64,000 nt of DNA from Aliisedimentitalea scapharcae (GTDB taxonomy: Bacteria; Pseudomonadota; Alphaproteobacteria; Rhodobacterales; Rhodobacteraceae): the NCBI RefSeq assembly GCF_045277565.1, contig NZ_CP123585.1, positions 186,001 to 250,000 of the forward strand, in the 5' to 3' direction. Both the position numbers and the translations under genes were made by a program. The notes under the pieces were generated by a model that did not search any database, was not told the DNA's origin, and saw only the letters and a program-made list of their open reading frames with translations. Below are positions 1 to 8,798 of the stretch, one piece after another. Each line of letters opens with the position of its first letter. Position 1 is the first letter of the stretch.

Positions 1-873
1 TGTGAGCGCGGCTGGACCCAAGGGTTTGCCGCGCAGGTGCAGAACAAACCACTCGCGCAATTCTGGCATACCTTCTGCATCCAGGATGGCCACTCGGCCA
101 GCCTGAACCTCCAGATCAATCGTATGTGCTGAAATAAATGCGAGTCCCATGTTGGCCATCACGGCCTGTTTGATGTTGGCGTTGCTATCCATTTCTTGTG
201 CCCGCGGAGGTTCAAGCCCGGATTTTTGAAAATAGCTGTCGTGGACCACGCGGGTTCCCGATCCAGGTTCCCGGACGATAAAGCGGTGCGGCACCAGGTC
301 AGATTTGCGGATCTTGCGGAATTTGGACAGCGGATGGTCAGGGTGGCTGATCAGCACATAGGGGTGTTTAGAGAACGCAAAGGCGTCCACTTCGAACCGG
401 CGCGGGGTCCGCCCCATCAGGGCTAGATCCGCCTGACCGGATTCAAGCTTTTCAAGAACACCCTGTCGATTCGCAATTGCGATTTCGAGCTTGGCATCCG
501 GGTGCTTTTGCTTGAACGCCTGGATCAGATGCGGACCAAAGTTGCGCGATGTCGATACCATGGCGATCCGGACCAGGCGGTTCTTTTTCTTTTGATGGGA
601 TCCGACGACTTCGACCGCTTCGTGCAGGGTGTCCAATACCCGTTCCGCATAGGGCACCAGAGCGAGCGCGGCTGTTGTTGCTTGAATTGAACGGCCGTCC
701 TTTTCGAACAGCGGCGCTCCCAGCGTCTCGCTCAGCCGGCTCATCTGCATCGACACGGCCGGTGGCGTCAGGCCCAGATCCTGGGCAGCGACGACAAAGC
801 TGCGTTTTTCCATAGCCGACAAAAAGATTTGCATCTGGCGTACTGTCAGCGCTGAAGCTTTGTCATCCATCAT
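1..873 (-). CDS. LysR-family regulator, CbbR-like (3' end outside window)
   Basis: Partial gene; 291 codons are visible and the C-terminus lies beyond base 1. The start is the ATG of an ATG-ATG pair (MMDDKAS...). The N-terminal winged helix-turn-helix spans about residues 10-68 (LTVRQMQIFLSAMEKRSF, then LTPPAVSMQMSRLSETLG). The effector domain carries IVREPGSGTR near residue 200, a stretch typical of the CbbR/CysB-like LysR branch. LysR proteins normally control a divergent neighbour, but the 430 bases upstream hold no convincing gene, so its target is not visible. Family assignment is firm; the CbbR-like subgroup is inferred from the motif only. Confidence 0.85.
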   Translation of the reverse strand, partial: MMDDKASALTVRQMQIFLSAMEKRSFVVAAQDLGLTPPAVSMQMSRLSETLGAPLFEKDGRSIQATTAALALVPYAERVLDTLHEAVEVVGSHQKKKNRLVRIAMVSTSRNFGPHLIQAFKQKHPDAKLEIAIANRQGVLEKLESGQADLALMGRTPRRFEVDAFAFSKHPYVLISHPDHPLSKFRKIRKSDLVPHRFIVREPGSGTRVVHDSYFQKSGLEPPRAQEMDSNANIKQAVMANMGLAFISAHTIDLEVQAGRVAILDAEGMPELREWFVLHLRGKPLGPAALT

Positions 874-1307
874 GGGGTCCGCCTTTGCGCCACGCGGGAA
901 TGCCCGGTGGAAAGTTCAGTTTTCTCAAGACCTGTTATGGCGCAATTCGCCAAATTCTCTAGCGCAATCTAACGAGAATGCGACGGCCACGACCCGCGTG
1001 CGGAAAATTCCATCCAGCAAGCCAGCTGACGCACGGAGCGGGAAACCAGATGTGACCAGGCTGTCGGGGCTTCTTGGGTCACTGGGGCTTAAATCGCAAG
1101 GACCAAAGTCCAACACCGTCTGCAGGGCGGAGTTCTCAATGTGGAACGCGGAGACCGGTTTGGCACTGTCCAACGGGTCGTGCGTTCTGATCCTTTTCTC
1201 TACAGCGAAGAATAGCGTTTCGCGCAAGGTTTGCAAAGGCGCTCTGCCGTGGCAATGTCTGGCGTCATGCAGGGTAGGGCCCTTGGGCTATCCAATTTAT
1301 CTGCTCC
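874..1307. other. 434-base intergenic stretch, no supported gene
   Basis: Lies between two minus-strand LysR genes. A 103-codon minus-strand frame (925-1236, starting MQTLRETLFFAVEKRI) is open but shows no domain I recognise, no good ribosome binding site and an odd composition, so I do not call it a gene. The stretch presumably holds the promoter of the CbbR-like gene and may be a remnant of a lost target gene. Confidence 0.4.
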
Positions 1308-2168
1308 TTATTTCGAGCTCTTGTGAGCTTCATTACGCACCCAGGAACTAAACGAATGTGCTGCTGCTGAGGGCGCATCGTTGATTTGTAGCCAATAGGC
1401 TCTGTCATACTGTGGTCCTGCAAGCGTATGTTCCACCAATCGCCCTTCCTTCACCGCTTCTCGAACGAGAAATGAAGGGCATAACGTCCAGCCCAACCCT
1501 GCTTCGGCCAGCGAAATCGCGCTGTGGACGCTGTCTGTTTCGGCATGATCAATAGCACGAATATTGTTCGCCTTTTGGTCTGCGGACCAGGACATGAATA
1601 GATTTTCCAAGCCTGAGATTCTGATAATGGGCAGCTCTTTGTCGGATGCAGGTTGAACAGCAGCCTGAGAAGGTGCTGCCACTGCGACAATCGGACAGTG
1701 GGCCAAAAGCTTGGTTCGGGCTGGGGGAGAGGCAGCACCAAGAAATATCTCGATATCCGCCTCATATCCATATCGGTCAGGCCGCCACAAGGCCGTGCGC
1801 AATTCCAACACGACCTCTGGATGTTGACGGTGAAACTCGGGCAATTTGGAAGTCAGCCATCCTGTTGCTAGGCTCGTATTACATAAGATCCGGAGCCGCT
1901 TGGTTTGGGGTGAATGATAGCGCGAAAGAACAGAGCCAATCTGGTCAAGGCTGGGCGCGATATCCGAATAAAGCCGTGTCCCTGAGGCCGTCAATGAAAC
2001 GCCACGCGGTTCTCTGACAAACAGTTGCCGTCCAAGTCTGGCCTCCAGTGCTTTGATCTGCTGGCTTAACGTGGCTTGTGTCACGCCGATCTCAGTTGCG
2101 GCCAACGTCATGCTGCCCAGCCGTGCAGTGGCTTCAAAGCCATGAAGCCAAGTCATTGGAGTTTTCAT
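1308..2168 (-). CDS. LysR-family regulator, GcvA-like
   Basis: 286 residues, a normal LysR length. Residues 1-65 form the DNA-binding helix-turn-helix (WLHGFEATARLGSMTLAA, VTQATLSQQIKALEARLG, then FVREPRGVSLTASG), the arrangement typical of the GcvA branch. The rest is a periplasmic-binding-protein-like effector domain. The gene is divergent from the sulfatase at 2344 with 175 bases between starts, so it is the likely regulator of that sulfatase and of the disrupted transport operon behind it. The effector is unknown. Confidence 0.88.
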   Translation of the reverse strand: MKTPMTWLHGFEATARLGSMTLAATEIGVTQATLSQQIKALEARLGRQLFVREPRGVSLTASGTRLYSDIAPSLDQIGSVLSRYHSPQTKRLRILCNTSLATGWLTSKLPEFHRQHPEVVLELRTALWRPDRYGYEADIEIFLGAASPPARTKLLAHCPIVAVAAPSQAAVQPASDKELPIIRISGLENLFMSWSADQKANNIRAIDHAETDSVHSAISLAEAGLGWTLCPSFLVREAVKEGRLVEHTLAGPQYDRAYWLQINDAPSAAAHSFSSWVRNEAHKSSK

Positions 2169-2343
2169 GATATAAACTTTTTTATGGATTGGCCTATTTT
2201 TTATTTGATGGTGATCAATCCCGCAATCTTTAAATCAAGGGTGGACCGACACGTTTGAGGGCAAAAGGCATGGAAAAAATTAGCGACCGAAATCTACGCA
2301 TGACCGCGGTAGTCTGGTGTGGCCGGAATGCTGGGACCTGCCC
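2169..2343. promoter_or_regulatory. divergent promoter region between LysR gene and sulfatase
   Basis: An AT-rich spacer in an otherwise GC-rich region. It contains a short inverted repeat TTGAT-GGTG-ATCAA at 2205-2218, with runs of T and A around 2170-2205. It could be the LysR binding site or part of the shared promoters, but the repeat is short and I see no clear -35/-10 pair. Confidence 0.35.
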
Positions 2344-3834
2344 ATGAGCAGCAGAGTAGATGAACCCGCCAACTTGTTGATCATCATTTCAGATGAGCAT
2401 CGCAAGGATGCTATGGGTTGCGCCGGCCACCAATTGGTCAAGACGCCGAACCTGGATGCGTTGGCTGCGCGCGGGACACTGTTTTCGAATGCCTACACCC
2501 CGTCACCCATGTGTGTTCCTACCCGTGCCAGCATTGCCTGTGGCGAATACGTACATAAAACCGGCTATTGGGACAGTGCGACACCTTATGAAGGCAAGAT
2601 CCGCAGTTGGATGCACCATCTGACTGATCAGGGCGTGGATGTAACATCCATTGGAAAGCTGCATTTTCGCTCGAACGCAGATGACAACGGCTTTACCGAT
2701 GAACTGCTGCCAATGCACGTTGTTGGCGGGGTTGGCTGGGCCATCGGCCTGTTGCGCAAAAACAGGCCGCAGTATGACTCCGCTGCCGAGTTGGCCGAGG
2801 ATGTCGGCGTTGGATCAAGCACGTATACGGATTACGACCTTGAAATCACCCAGACCGCCGAAGAGTGGTTAAATGCAGACGCGCGCAAGGAAAAACCGTG
2901 GGCAGCATTCGTTTCGCTTGTCAGCCCACATTATCCACTGACCTGCCCAAAAGAATACTTTGATATGTATGATCCGGCCGAAATGGATCTGCCCATCGGG
3001 TATGGAACCCGCGCCCGACCTGACCACAGCGAGTTGCGCAACATTGCAGAGTTTTTCGACTATGATCGTTACTTTGACGCGCAAAAGATGCGCGAAGCCA
3101 AGGCCGCCTATTATGGCCTAACCAGTTTCATGGACAACTGCGTTGGGCGTGTTCTACAGGCGCTGCAAGACAGCGGTCAGGCCGAAAATACTGTCATAAT
3201 CTATGTGTCCGATCATGGCGACATGATGGGCGATCAGGGGTTCTGGACAAAACAAGTCATGTACGAGCAATCAGCGGGTATTCCGATGATTGCGGCGGGG
3301 CCGGGAATTCCGGCAGGTCGATGTGTCAAAACCGGAACATCGCTGGTTGATCTGGCTGCGACAGCCGTGGACGTCACGGGAGTTGCGCATGATGCACAGA
3401 GCCGCGCATTGCCTGGTCTGTCATTGCGCGAAGTTGCCAACGCCGCGGATGACCTGGATCGAACGATCCTGAGCGAATACCACGATGGTGGCTCGACGAC
3501 CGGGACGTTCATGGTGCGCTGGCAGAATTGGAAATATGTCTACTATGTCGACCATGACCCCCAGCTTTTTAATCTGTCTGTAGATCCAGATGAACTTCAC
3601 AATCTTGCAATCGAAGGTGTGAATGATCCGGCGATCCGTGCCGCATTGACAGAGGGTCAGAGGCGCCTGCGCGATATCTGCGACCCCGAAGCCGTAAATG
3701 CAAAGTGCTTTGCAGATCAGGAACGTCGCATTGCGGAACTCGGCGGGGAAGAGGCATGCATCAACGCATATGTCTTCAACCATACGCCGACCCCGAACGA
3801 GCAAACCAAAATGCGGGAAGGCTCGCCGCTCTGA
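2344..3834 (+). CDS. type I sulfatase (Cys-type, formylglycine-dependent), cytoplasmic
   Basis: About 496 residues from the ATG at 2344 (MSSRVDEPANLL); an in-frame ATG at 2317 would add nine residues with no better ribosome site. The alkaline-phosphatase-superfamily fold is clear: metal-binding IIISDEHR near residue 15, the sulfatase signature MCVPTRAS with the formylglycine Cys at residue 57, and VSDHGDMMGDQG with metal-binding Asp/His near residue 290. There is no signal peptide, so it should act in the cytoplasm. Substrate is unknown; the second half resembles choline-sulfatase-like enzymes. It needs an FGE, and one is present at 52.4 kb. It is followed 47 bases later by a disrupted uptake gene. 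Confidence 0.9.
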   Translation: MSSRVDEPANLLIIISDEHRKDAMGCAGHQLVKTPNLDALAARGTLFSNAYTPSPMCVPTRASIACGEYVHKTGYWDSATPYEGKIRSWMHHLTDQGVDVTSIGKLHFRSNADDNGFTDELLPMHVVGGVGWAIGLLRKNRPQYDSAAELAEDVGVGSSTYTDYDLEITQTAEEWLNADARKEKPWAAFVSLVSPHYPLTCPKEYFDMYDPAEMDLPIGYGTRARPDHSELRNIAEFFDYDRYFDAQKMREAKAAYYGLTSFMDNCVGRVLQALQDSGQAENTVIIYVSDHGDMMGDQGFWTKQVMYEQSAGIPMIAAGPGIPAGRCVKTGTSLVDLAATAVDVTGVAHDAQSRALPGLSLREVANAADDLDRTILSEYHDGGSTTGTFMVRWQNWKYVYYVDHDPQLFNLSVDPDELHNLAIEGVNDPAIRAALTEGQRRLRDICDPEAVNAKCFADQERRIAELGGEEACINAYVFNHTPTPNEQTKMREGSPL

Positions 3835-3881
3835 CACCCATTGAAAAGTTACTTCAAGCTAGAATTGTCTGGGAGGACAAT

Positions 3882-4446
3882 ATGCAATCAAACGCGCGAA
3901 CACCAATCTTGCACCCTGCAGCCAAGATGCATGCAGACGAGTGCAAAGCTGGCAAATTGGACCGACGTGAATTCCTTGCACGGGCAACCGCTCTGGGCGT
4001 CACGGCCTCTGCTGCCTACGGTTTGCTGGGTCTGACCACACCGGCGCAGGCCGCGGCTCCAAAACAAGGCGGGACATTGCGCATTCAAATGAATGTTCGT
4101 GGTCTGAAGGATCCCCGCACCTATGATTTCGCTCAAATTGGTGCGTTGACGCGCAGCACCATGGAAAACCTGGTTGAATACAACAATGACGGAACCTTTC
4201 GTGGCATGTTGCTGGAAGGGTGGGAGGTCAATGACGATGCCACCGGGTACACGCTGTATGTGCGACACGGTGTGACATGGACCAATGGGGACAAATTTAC
4301 GGCCCATGACGTCGCCCGAAATATTGAGATGTGGTGTGAAAAAGACGTTGAAGGAAATTCAATGGCTGGCCGCATGGGGACGCTGGTTGATCCAAATACG
4401 AGAACAGCCATCGACGGCGCGATAACGGTTGCCGATGATTATACAG
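3882..4446 (+). pseudogene. ABC transporter peptide/opine-type solute-binding protein, 5' fragment cut by IS6 element
   Basis: Starts at ATG 3882 behind a strong ribosome site (GGGAGGACAAT). It encodes about 188 residues before the IS begins at 4447. Residues 28-50 are a twin-arginine signal (DRREFLARATALG, ending around PAQAAA), then the start of an SBP family 5 (DppA/OppA-like) domain: QGGTLRIQMN, ENLVEY and YTLYVRHGVTWTNGD. Family members are about 500 residues, so roughly two thirds is missing and no continuation exists beyond the IS. The open frame runs 20 bases into the IS (ending GHCQVV). The intact operon probably fed a substrate to the upstream sulfatase. Confidence 0.85.
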
Positions 4447-5255
4447 GGCATTGCCAAGTTGTCTGATGCTGGGCGCGGTTAGCCGGCAGCCGGGTCGTTA
4501 GGCGGTCATCTCAAGGGCGTATCCGTGCCCCAGGTCAAAAGCGTCCGATCTGGTCTGGCGGTAGATGTTGGTTGGCATTCGGTAGCGGCGGGGGCGGAAA
4601 ACGATATTGATTTGGTCGTGGGCGGCGAGGAACCTTTGAGCCTGGCGCGGGGACTTGAACCGACCCATAAGCTTCTCGCGTTTACGGGTCGGCCGGTGCA
4701 ACCCTTCGATGCGATTGTTCAAGCCCTTGTGTGCCCTGTGGTCCGCGTTTGGGGTTAGGTCACAGATCGGCTTGATATAACTGGGCAACTTGTCCGTGAT
4801 CACAACGCGCGGATCGCCGAAACGGGCCATCAGCCGCTTCATGAAACGCCTTGCCGCTTTGGCGTTTCGCCGCGGTTGGACGAGAATGTCCAAAACGTCG
4901 CCGTTCGCGTCAACCGCCCGCCAGAGCCAGTATTTCACGCCTCCGATCTGCACGACAACTTCATCAAGGTGCCATTTGTCGGCCGCTGCCGGGCGGTCTC
5001 GTCTGACACAATCCGCAAAGTGGCCTCCAAACCGGTTCACCCAGAGCCGGATCGTTTCGCGGCTGACAATGACGCCACGCTCTGCCAACAGGTCTTCGAC
5101 ATCCGACGTACTCAGCGCAAATCGATGATACGCCCAAACCGCGTATGCGATAATCTCGCGCGGAAAACGGAAGCCTTTCAGGCGTGGCATATCGGATGGT
5201 ATTTTCATCCTCGCTGCCTAATCGAAAACGACACCCCGAACAACTTGGCAATGCC
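4447..5255 (-). mobile_element. IS6-family insertion sequence, copy A (809 bp)
   Basis: Bounded by inverted repeats GGCATTGCCAAGTTGT (4447-4462) and its complement ACAACTTGGCAATGCC (5240-5255). Length and ends match copy B at 55388-56196 exactly. The flanking 8 bases differ (TTATACAG left, CTTCGATC right), so there is no target-site duplication: this is not a simple insertion but the product of deletion, inversion or replicative cointegrate events. The left end cuts a solute-binding-protein gene and the right end a HipA-like gene. Confidence 0.92.
4498..5208 (-). CDS. IS6-family DDE transposase, copy A
   Basis: 236 residues with the IS6/IS26-type layout: an N-terminal helix-turn-helix region, then the DDE core. 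The catalytic residues are the first Asp in WHLDEVVV, the second Asp in VITDKLPSY, and Glu in NNRIEGLHRPTRKRE. It differs from copy B at seven positions (A21T, D36G, E43K, G45S, Q87P, then P-to-R in DKLPSY and C-to-R in PICDL, as A to B). The change beside WHLDEVVV (Q for P) and the P/C substitutions may make this copy the weaker one. The frame is intact. Confidence 0.95.
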   Translation of the reverse strand: MKIPSDMPRLKGFRFPREIIAYAVWAYHRFALSTSDVEDLLAERGVIVSRETIRLWVNRFGGHFADCVRRDRPAAADKWHLDEVVVQIGGVKYWLWRAVDANGDVLDILVQPRRNAKAARRFMKRLMARFGDPRVVITDKLPSYIKPICDLTPNADHRAHKGLNNRIEGLHRPTRKREKLMGRFKSPRQAQRFLAAHDQINIVFRPRRYRMPTNIYRQTRSDAFDLGHGYALEMTA

Positions 5256-5934
5256 CTTCGATCGCTTCTAGGTCAATCTTGTTGACTGCCGCTAGGGCGT
5301 CGTCGATCGACTTCCGTGTCAAGAAGGGCTCAATTTGCTGAAACAGGCCATAAACCTCCTGTTCGTCGATCCATGCCTGGTCGAGCTCATCGTCTAGTGT
5401 AGTCTCAATAAAGGCGTGAGTGTGGTCGATGACAAGAAGTTCCACCTTTCTTTTGTCCCTTCGCAAGAGGACGTTGTCGAAATTTACGACACCATACCCC
5501 TCAACCCCTACCTCTGAGAAGCGATCCTTGTTCCGTATCCAAGTGTCCAAAACAACGAGTTTGGCAAGGTCTTCCGGACACCGGAGTTTTTGCAGCAGTC
5601 CAGATTTGGGCGACAACGAAACGGCTTCTTCCCAACGAGAAAAAAAAGCCGGTCCAGATGCAACTTGTAGGAGTGGGTGTCCCGGAAGTTCTAAGGCTGG
5701 GATGTCGGCGACTGCAAAGTCCGGCGTCTGTAACCCAATACAACTTGCCAACTCAGTGCCAACCAGTTCGCAGATTAAAGCCTCTGGACCTTGCGGGTTG
5801 CCGATGTATTTGACTATCGCCATTCCATCATCTGTGACAGCAGAAATGGGTTTTGTACTTGTATCAAGTACTCGGGTAACACGTTCAATCGATTCAGGCT
5901 GCCAATTTTTTCCTGCAAACACAGCCCTATCCAC
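5256..5934 (-). pseudogene. HipA-like kinase-fold protein, 3' end cut by IS6 copy A
   Basis: Starts at GTG 5934 and reads about 226 residues before the IS end; the open frame continues into the IS and stops at 5218 with a hybrid tail (GHCQVVRGVVFD). The family is the stand-alone HipA-like kinase group: N-lobe AIVKYIGNPQG with a probable ATP-binding Lys, then LDTWIRNKDRF, NFDNVLLRR and VIDHTHAF, which match the catalytic and metal-binding loops. Full-length members are a little longer. In other genomes such genes often precede a small DUF3037 gene, which would have stood where the IS is now. Probably non-functional or altered at its end. Confidence 0.72.
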
Positions 5935-6367
5935 TTCTCAAATTCCTGACCTGAGCACCAAATAAACCGGCTCCCTGCAGCATGACTTGAAAGATAGTGA
6001 AATCACACCTCACAAGTAAAGCAACTTGAGTTTGGGGAGTTACCGAATGTCGGCTCCCAATATAGCTCTCTCGTTGGCTCGTACATGCAGCTAAGGTCCG
6101 GGCTCGTCCCGATGTGTAGATCATCCCTGTCCGCTTTGGGTTGATAGCAGCCGTCAGGATTTGGTCCTGTGAAAATTTTTCGTCCAGAAGCTAGTCACAA
6201 AAAGTCCAGAAGCTAGTGCGCCGCTACATACACAGAGTCCAGATGGTCGATTTTGTATGATGCAATTGCCGCGTCGATACGCATAGGTGTCCCCTGAAAA
6301 TCCGTGGACATCCCGCGCGTTAACATGTCGCGCTCAGTTATGTGAGCCATATCAATGGCTTGTGACT
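5935..6367. other. 433-base non-coding stretch between HipA-like gene and tRNA-Cys
   Basis: More AT-rich than the surroundings, with no open frame of recognisable content. It should contain the promoter of the HipA-like gene at its left edge. A 14-base direct repeat lies at 6182-6218. The stretch is directly downstream of tRNA-Cys, a common site for integration of mobile DNA, but I found no att-like copy of the tRNA 3' end. Confidence 0.5.
6182..6218. repeat. short tandem direct repeat (14 bp x2)
   Basis: GTCCAGAAGCTAGT occurs at 6182-6195 and again at 6205-6218, separated by 9 bases. A third partial echo, GTCCAGATGG, begins at 6237. It is non-coding, 150 bases downstream of tRNA-Cys. It may be a relic of an integration event or a replication slip. 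Confidence 0.6.
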
Positions 6368-6441
6368 TGGAGGCGAGTACCGGAATCGAACCGGTGTACA
6401 CGGATTTGCAATCCGCTGCGTCACCACTCCGCCAACTCGCC
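6368..6441 (-). tRNA. tRNA-Cys (anticodon GCA)
   Basis: A full cloverleaf reads on the minus strand. The acceptor stem is GGCGAGT paired with ACTCGCC, followed by discriminator T and an encoded CCA. The anticodon stem-loop is CGGATTGCAAATCCG with anticodon GCA, and the T arm is CCGGTTCGATTCCGG. Length is 74 bases including CCA. The genes on both sides are degraded or mobile, so this tRNA marks a recombination-prone spot. Confidence 0.97.
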
Positions 6442-6834
6442 TAAAGTAGTGTGAGGCCAGCATTTAACTGAGTCGGAATGGATGTGCAATAGCTTCTGCC
6501 ATACAGTCTTTGGTTTGGATTGGTTCTCCAGCACGGTCAGTTTAGCCAGTTCATGACCATCATCGCGCGGACCATTTTGCGCATGTGTCGGGGGCACTGC
6601 CTGTGTACGTTTCACCGGCACCGGTTGTCTGGACAGAAAGCCGTTTCATGTGCTGGCTGCGGCAGCGATGGGCGCACATGCAGGCATCGACCTGCTCTAT
6701 CTACGGGCAGCAAACTTTTTGCGCGTCCAACAAGTGTTTGACGGCGCCGACGTGCTGGCAGTGCCGAGACACGGTGAGTTCATCTCTTCTCGGCGGGCCT
6801 GCAGAGTACGCGTGTGAACAAACACAAAGCGCCG
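6442..6834. other. 393-base stretch upstream of the carbamoylase remnant, no intact gene
   Basis: Several overlapping short frames are present on the plus strand. One (about 6643-6808, beginning KPFHVLAAAAMGAHAG) has natural-looking composition but ends in a stop and matches no family I can name. It is probably another decayed gene fragment belonging to the same remnant as the hydrolase that follows. Confidence 0.4.
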
Positions 6835-7128
6835 GGCCTTTGGCGAGATATTTCTCAAGGGGCGTGCCTATCTGAAAGACCAATTCTGCGCGGCGGAATT
6901 GACACCCATCGTTGATGCCACGGGCAATCTGATCGAGTGGCGCTATGGGAGCGATCCACAGGTTGGCACGCTGACTATCGGATCTCACAGCGATATGGTC
7001 CCTGGCGGCGGGCGGCTCAACAGAATCGCTGGCGTTCTGGCGGAGCCTGAGGTGGCATGGGCCCTGCGCGACACCGGGATAGCTCTGCGGCACAATCTGG
7101 GAATCGTAGATAGTTCTGCCCAAGAATT
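6835..7128 (+). pseudogene. hydantoinase/carbamoylase-family amidase fragment (M20-like)
   Basis: A continuous frame reads FLKGRAYLKDQF, VDATGNLIEWRYGSDP, then TIGSHSDMVPGGGR and GVLAEPEVAWALRDTGIALRH. This matches the N-terminal quarter of the N-carbamoyl-amino-acid hydrolase/allantoate amidohydrolase family, where the consensus is DAAGNLIG, then GSHxDTVPNGGRYDGxxGVLAG. The metal ligands His and Asp of SHSD remain, but the bridging Asp of the YDG triplet is replaced in the stretch RLNRIAG. There is no start and no C-terminal three quarters. It is a dead remnant; the frame stays open to 7168 with no family match. Confidence 0.6.
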
Positions 7129-7389
7129 GAGCGTCTTTGGCTGGCTTGTGTCGGGTCGCGCGGCATGACAGGGAAGCTTGCGCAATCTGCGATTGATCCG
7201 GGCCTGTCGCAGAGATGCAGGGCCAGCGGAGCGGGGCACGATGCGGTGTTTTTCTCACGGATCGCCCCAGTGGCCATGCTTTTCATCCTTTGCAAGTGCG
7301 AGCGCAGCCAAGCACCAAAGGAATTGCCCCAACCTGGAAAATTGTCTGCCCGTGCCGCCGTTCTTTTGGAAACCGACTGGCGGCGGCTG

Positions 7390-7697
7390 TGCCACCGGTT
7401 TTGCGGCCTTCGCTCGCCTGTGAGACGGCCTTTGCGATTTTTTCCAAGAGCTTCCTTCAACAGCGCGTTCTGCATGCGCATCTCGGGATGCATCTTCCTG
7501 AAGCACAGGTTCTGTTCGGCGAGGTCTTTCATCCCAGCGATCAGGGACGCGTCCATGCCGCCAAATTTGGCCGGCCATTTGTAGAAACTTGCACGGCTCA
7601 TCCCATATTTCCGTCACAGTTCAGAAACCGGCACACCGTCCTCTGCGTGCTTCAGGAGTCCCATGATCTGCACGTCGCCAAATCGTCCGTTCTTCAT
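7390..7697 (-). pseudogene. IS3-family OrfA transposase remnant with in-frame stop
   Basis: From ATG 7697, preceded by GGAG, it reads MKNGRFGDVQIMGLLKHAE and DGVPVSEL, then a TGA where the family has Cys, then RKYGMSRASFYKWPAKFGGMD and MRMQNALLKEALGK. These are the helix-turn-helix and leucine-zipper parts of IS3-family OrfA. OrfB is not recognisable beyond about 7390. The element is dead and abuts the hydrolase remnant, so it probably took part in that gene's destruction. Confidence 0.8.
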
Positions 7698-7879
7698 TCA
7701 ACATCTCCTCAGATATCTGGTCGAGAAAATTCCGCCTTTAAACACCGTCAATTTCAGGGGGGATTACGATACGAGAGAAAATTTGGTCCTGTAAATTGTA
7801 TCGAAACAACTGCCACGAATTGACTGAATGGCCTGGATGCGGCAAAAGTCTCTGTGATCACAGTTTGGAGGTTTCGCGC

Positions 7880-8518
7880 ATGGCTTGGTCAGAGATTGCC
7901 GCATTCATGTTTGTTGCCACGCTATTGGTCATGTCACCAGGCCCGAATGGATTCCTGATTGCCAAGACTGTCCCGACGTCAGGGCGTTCCGCCGGATTTG
8001 CGAATGTTGCCGGGTTTGTCACAGCCTTCTTTTTGCACGGTGCGCTGTCTGTGCTTGGCATTTCGATAATTTTGGTCAAATCGTCGACGGCCTTCATGAT
8101 CGTGAAGTACCTCGGCGCGGCCTATCTCATCTGGATCGGAATCAAGGCGCTGCGTGCGGCCTTCAAGGGTGTCGAAACCGCTGAAAAAGTTTCCCCAGCA
8201 AGAAACCGCAGAACTCTGTGGCGCGCCTTTGTGGAAGGATTTATTACCAACGCCCTGAATCCGAAAGTGTCGATGTTCTACCTAGCGGCCTTCCCGCAGT
8301 TCATCACTGTGGGCGAAACCTCTGCCGCTTCCTCCTTCCTTCTTGTGTTTTTTCACTCGGTTGTGGCAGCAGTCTGGTTCTCGGCCATGATACTTCTGTT
8401 CTCCAAACTCACTTCGGTGGCGCGGAGCGGCCATTTCCAGAGATGGCTGAAAGGTGTGACAGGAGTTGTCTTTATCGGATTCGGCGTGAAACTTGCGAGC
8501 TTCAAGCCAAGCATCTAG
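7880..8518 (+). CDS. LysE/RhtB-family amino acid exporter
   Basis: 212 residues from ATG 7880, which has a GGAGG site; an upstream in-frame start at 7796 lacks one. It is an inner-membrane protein with about six hydrophobic segments. The family signature is at the N-terminus (VMSPGPNGFLIAKT), followed by GAAYLIWIGIKALRAA and ITNALNPKVSMFYLA, all classic LysE/RhtB features. Members export amino acids or homoserine lactones. The substrate is not predictable, and the gene stands alone with no adjacent regulator. Confidence 0.92.
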   Translation: MAWSEIAAFMFVATLLVMSPGPNGFLIAKTVPTSGRSAGFANVAGFVTAFFLHGALSVLGISIILVKSSTAFMIVKYLGAAYLIWIGIKALRAAFKGVETAEKVSPARNRRTLWRAFVEGFITNALNPKVSMFYLAAFPQFITVGETSAASSFLLVFFHSVVAAVWFSAMILLFSKLTSVARSGHFQRWLKGVTGVVFIGFGVKLASFKPSI

Positions 8519-8524
8519 ACAGCT

Positions 8525-8556
8525 GCCCAGGCTAATCACCCTGAGAAGGCCTGGGC
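8525..8556 (+). terminator. inverted repeat after lysE-type gene, possible terminator
   Basis: GCCCAGGC (8525-8532) pairs perfectly with GCCTGGGC (8549-8556) across a 16-base loop, seven bases after the exporter stop codon. No T-run follows, so intrinsic termination is uncertain. Confidence 0.4.
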
Positions 8557-8798
8557 CAGTCCGAAGAACCCACAAGAGCTCGGCGAGAGGTTCAGCGCTT
8601 TTGATCTTACGCAACGAAGGCTGAATACACGACAAACGTTTCGCGACATCCTGTCGATTCAACAGGCCAGCCACCCAGACAGCACGACATTCTCCACATT
8701 GCCGGTCCTTTCTGAAAACCAGCAGGCACCAAGTGGCAGTCTATGTCAGTTAGCGAAACTCGGCAGGCGGCTCGATGTTCTGCCTGGGCCTGCAAAGG

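Noticed and set aside
925..1236. 103-codon minus-strand frame between two LysR genes
   Set aside because: No domain, no ribosome site, and overlapping equally long frames on the other strand.
4439..5263. Target-site duplication around IS6 copy A
   Set aside because: The flanking 8-mers TTATACAG and CTTCGATC do not match, directly or with the flanks of copy B after inverting the intervening DNA.
6182..6240. Possible CRISPR-like repeat (GTCCAGAAGCTAGT)
   Set aside because: Only two exact copies, 14 bases long with a 9-base spacer; no array and no cas genes in the window.
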